From: Burkholderiales bacterium | GTDB taxonomy: Bacteria; Pseudomonadota; Gammaproteobacteria; Burkholderiales; Burkholderiaceae_C | Assembly: GCA_016192425.1 (NCBI GenBank) | Contig: JACPUE010000059.1 | Location: 1-64,000 of the forward strand | DNA: 64,000 bases | Direction of reading: 5' to 3' | The notes under the pieces: model-generated | Told to the model about the DNA's origin: nothing | The model's input: the letters and a program-made list of their open reading frames with translations, nothing else | The model's database searches: none | In this document: positions 62,335 to 64,000 of the stretch, one piece after another | Position numbering within the stretch: the stretch's first letter is position 1 | How the letters are laid out: each line of letters starts with the position of its first letter | Made by a program: the position numbers and the translations under genes

Positions 62335-62697
62335 ATGCAAGTGCTCCAGGGCCTGGCCATCCTGCTGACCTTGCAGTCGGTGGGCGAGGCCCTGTCGCGC
62401 TTGCTGCACCTGCCCTACCCCGGACCGGTGATCGGCATGGTGCTGCTGCTGGTCGCGCTGCACTGGCCAGCGGTGCAGCAGCGGGTGCAGACCGTGGCCC
62501 GCTTTCTGCTGGGCCACCTCTCGCTGCTGTTCGTGCCCGTGGGGGTGGGCGTGGTCACGCAGCTGGGCCTTGTGGCGGAATACGGCCTGCGGCTGCTGGT
62601 GGTGATCGTGGCCTCCACCTGGATCGGCCTGGCCGTCACGGCGCTGGTGCTACGCCAGCTGATGCGCCAGGCCCCACCTGTGGGAGACAGGGAATGA
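62335..62697 (+). CDS. CidA/LrgA family protein
   Basis: A 120-residue membrane protein with about four helices, of the holin-like CidA/LrgA family (LHLPYPGPVIGMVLLLVALH is typical). With LrgB-type proteins it affects autolysis or, in plants and some bacteria, glycolate/lactate or pyruvate transport. It lies 26 bases after glcD and overlaps the LrgB-type gene by four bases, favouring a hydroxy-acid transport role here. Confidence 0.9.
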   Translation: MQVLQGLAILLTLQSVGEALSRLLHLPYPGPVIGMVLLLVALHWPAVQQRVQTVARFLLGHLSLLFVPVGVGVVTQLGLVAEYGLRLLVVIVASTWIGLAVTALVLRQLMRQAPPVGDRE

Positions 62698-63419
62698 CCG
62701 ATTTCGTGCAACTGTGGGTGTACCTGTCGTCCACCCCGCTGTTCGGGCTCAACGCCACGCTGGTGGTCTATGTGCTGGCACTGGCCTTCTACACCCGCAC
62801 GGGGCAAGCGCCCTGGGCCAACCCGGTGCTGTGGTCCATTCTTGCGCTGGGCACGGGCCTGTGGGCCACGGGCACGGCCTACCCCACCTACTTTGCCGGT
62901 GCGCAGTTCATCCACTTCCTGCTCGGCCCCGCCGTGGTCGCGCTGGCCTGGCCGCTGTGGGAGCGGCGCGCCGCACTGCGCGCGCACTGGGGGCGCTTTA
63001 CCGTGGCGGCGGTGGTGGGCGGCGCAGCCGCAGCCGCCAGCGCCGTGGGCCTGGCCTGGGCGCTGGGGCTGCCCACCGAGGTGGTGCTGTCGCTGGCGCC
63101 CAAGTCGGTAACTGCGCCCGTGGCCATGGGCATTGCCGACAAGGTCGGCGGCATTGCCTCGCTGGCTGCCGTGTTTGCCGTGCTGACCGGGCTGGTGGGC
63201 GCACTCAGCGGCAAAGCCTTGTTTACCCTGCTGGGCATAGGCCAGGACGCCACCGGCTGGATGGCACGCGGCTTTGCCCTGGGCACCGCCGCCCACGGCA
63301 TCGGCGCCGCCCGCGCCCTGCAGGTGCACCCGGACGCTGGCGCCTGGGCTGCGCTGGCGCTGGGGCTGCAGGTGGTGGTGGCGTCGCTGTTGATTCCGCT
63401 GGTGGCGGGCTGGTTTTGA
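62694..63419 (+). CDS. LrgB family protein
   Basis: A 241-residue membrane protein with about eight helices: the LrgB signature LAPKSVTAPVAMGIADKVGG is present, as is GFALGTAAHGIGAARAL near the C-terminus. Plant homologues (PLGG1) fuse LrgA and LrgB and carry glycolate/glycerate. Overlap of start with the LrgA stop and the preceding glcD support a glycolate/lactate uptake and oxidation operon. Confidence 0.92.
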   Translation: MTDFVQLWVYLSSTPLFGLNATLVVYVLALAFYTRTGQAPWANPVLWSILALGTGLWATGTAYPTYFAGAQFIHFLLGPAVVALAWPLWERRAALRAHWGRFTVAAVVGGAAAAASAVGLAWALGLPTEVVLSLAPKSVTAPVAMGIADKVGGIASLAAVFAVLTGLVGALSGKALFTLLGIGQDATGWMARGFALGTAAHGIGAARALQVHPDAGAWAALALGLQVVVASLLIPLVAGWF

Positions 63420-63440
63420 AGCCGCGGGCCCAAACAGCCG

Positions 63441-64000
63441 TCAGGAAAAATCAGCGCGCCAGATGTGCACTGCACGCTGTGCCATCTGCGACTGGCGCAA
63501 GTCCAAGGCCGCAGAAGTCCACTCGGCATAGCCGCCTGCAGCCAGGGCCTGGGTCATCTTGTAGCTGCTTGTCGCATAGGAGAGCGCTTTTTCGCTCCAT
63601 GCCTGGTTCCCGACCTGCCTGTTCAGCGAGGGCTCCAACAAGGTCAGATTTCCAAGCCGGTACACAAACCGGTCGTGCCGCTCCAAGTCGAAACAATCGC
63701 TCCAGGACTCCAGAGGGTTTTCCGGCAGGATGTGTTCTATCGAGGCGGGATCTGCTTCGTAGTCGCGTTGCACACCGGAGGCATCCGACTCCAGTTGGCA
63801 CAGCACGTACTTCACCAAGCGCTTGCGTTGCCCGCTGGTTTCGATTTCCAGCCGCTCAAAATCCCGCATGAACGCGCTGTCATCCACATAAATGCCTCGC
63901 AACAGGCTGAAGACATCCGCTGGTTTACTGGCTTGTCTTGTAAGAAGCGCTTTTGCCGCACGGTGGTACGCCGGTTCCAACTCATTGGTGTTGAGTCCCC
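63441..64000 (-). CDS. DUF262/DUF1524 (GmrSD-like) protein, C-terminal part
   Basis: The frame runs from the right edge to a stop at 63441; about 186 residues are visible and the N-terminus is outside the window. The segment SIEHILPENPLESW is the HNH nuclease-type His of DUF1524, followed by the RLGNLTLLEPSLNRQVGN motif typical of the C-terminus of GmrSD-like type IV restriction proteins. Base composition is lower in GC than its neighbours, suggesting recent acquisition. The missing N-terminal DUF262 domain would decide whether it is complete. Confidence 0.8.
   Translation of the reverse strand, partial: GLNTNELEPAYHRAAKALLTRQASKPADVFSLLRGIYVDDSAFMRDFERLEIETSGQRKRLVKYVLCQLESDASGVQRDYEADPASIEHILPENPLESWSDCFDLERHDRFVYRLGNLTLLEPSLNRQVGNQAWSEKALSYATSSYKMTQALAAGGYAEWTSAALDLRQSQMAQRAVHIWRADFS

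Noticed and set aside
1-64000. CRISPR arrays, tRNA or rRNA genes
   Set aside because: No regularly spaced direct repeats and no cloverleaf or rRNA-like segments were noticed on reading; a tRNAscan or Infernal run would settle it.

Overview
The window is high-GC DNA with dense, short-spaced genes and looks like a chromosome segment of a denitrifying betaproteobacterium, most likely Comamonadaceae (Acidovorax / Alicycliphilus / Diaphorobacter / Comamonas type). The support is the set of small lineage-typical proteins (DUF1840, DUF3567, polyhydroxyalkanoate-associated protein), the narXL-narK1-narK2-narGHJI arrangement, and a dispersed intergenic repeat with an ATAGC core that I associate with this family. 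Genus is inference. No rRNA, tRNA, CRISPR array, complete insertion sequence or prophage was seen.

Layout. 1-10.6 kb: a Crp/Fnr-type regulator (cut by the left edge) diverges from a solute-binding protein. It is followed by a Liv-type ABC importer (two ATPases, two permeases, one more binding protein) flanked by two acyl-CoA ligases, so uptake appears coupled to CoA activation of a carboxylic acid. 10.8-19.8 kb: mixed housekeeping and accessory genes: DUF1840, an EamA exporter with a divergent Lrp/AsnC regulator, a pair of DJ-1/PfpI proteins, ArsC, a lipoprotein aminopeptidase, small basic proteins, acyl-CoA-binding protein, a wax-ester synthase/DGAT and a DUF922 protein.

19.8-27.6 kb: the most unusual region. 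A histidine kinase and LuxR-type response regulator lead a tight gene string: a prolyl-aminopeptidase-like hydrolase, PqqE, a 31-residue membrane peptide, a PuuD-like membrane protein, a SerC-like aminotransferase and a PyrD-like flavoprotein. A 266-bp palindromic element follows, then pqqA (24 codons) and pqqD. pqqB and pqqC are absent here. Two copies of the dispersed repeat, in the same orientation, bracket the block. It is either a split PQQ locus or a route to another PqqA-derived product.

27.7-36.4 kb: DUF2817 peptidase, M20 amidohydrolase, a molybdopterin oxidoreductase, an AraC/GlxA regulator with a divergent SnoaL-like protein, an FAA hydrolase, DUF3108 and DUF3567 proteins. 36.4-41.8 kb: a minus-strand operon of class II ribonucleotide reductase, NnrS, nitroreductase, a small conserved protein and hemerythrin, fitting low-oxygen or nitric-oxide conditions. 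42-56.2 kb: carbonic anhydrase, then the respiratory nitrate reductase locus (PpiC-like isomerase, NarIJHG, NarK2, NarK1, NarL, NarX). 56.3-64 kb: ChaN-like lipoprotein, PurU, a LysR regulator, an unusual ABC protein, a ten-codon lysine-rich mini-gene with its own terminator, GlcD, LrgA/LrgB and the end of a DUF262/DUF1524 (GmrSD-like) gene cut by the right edge.
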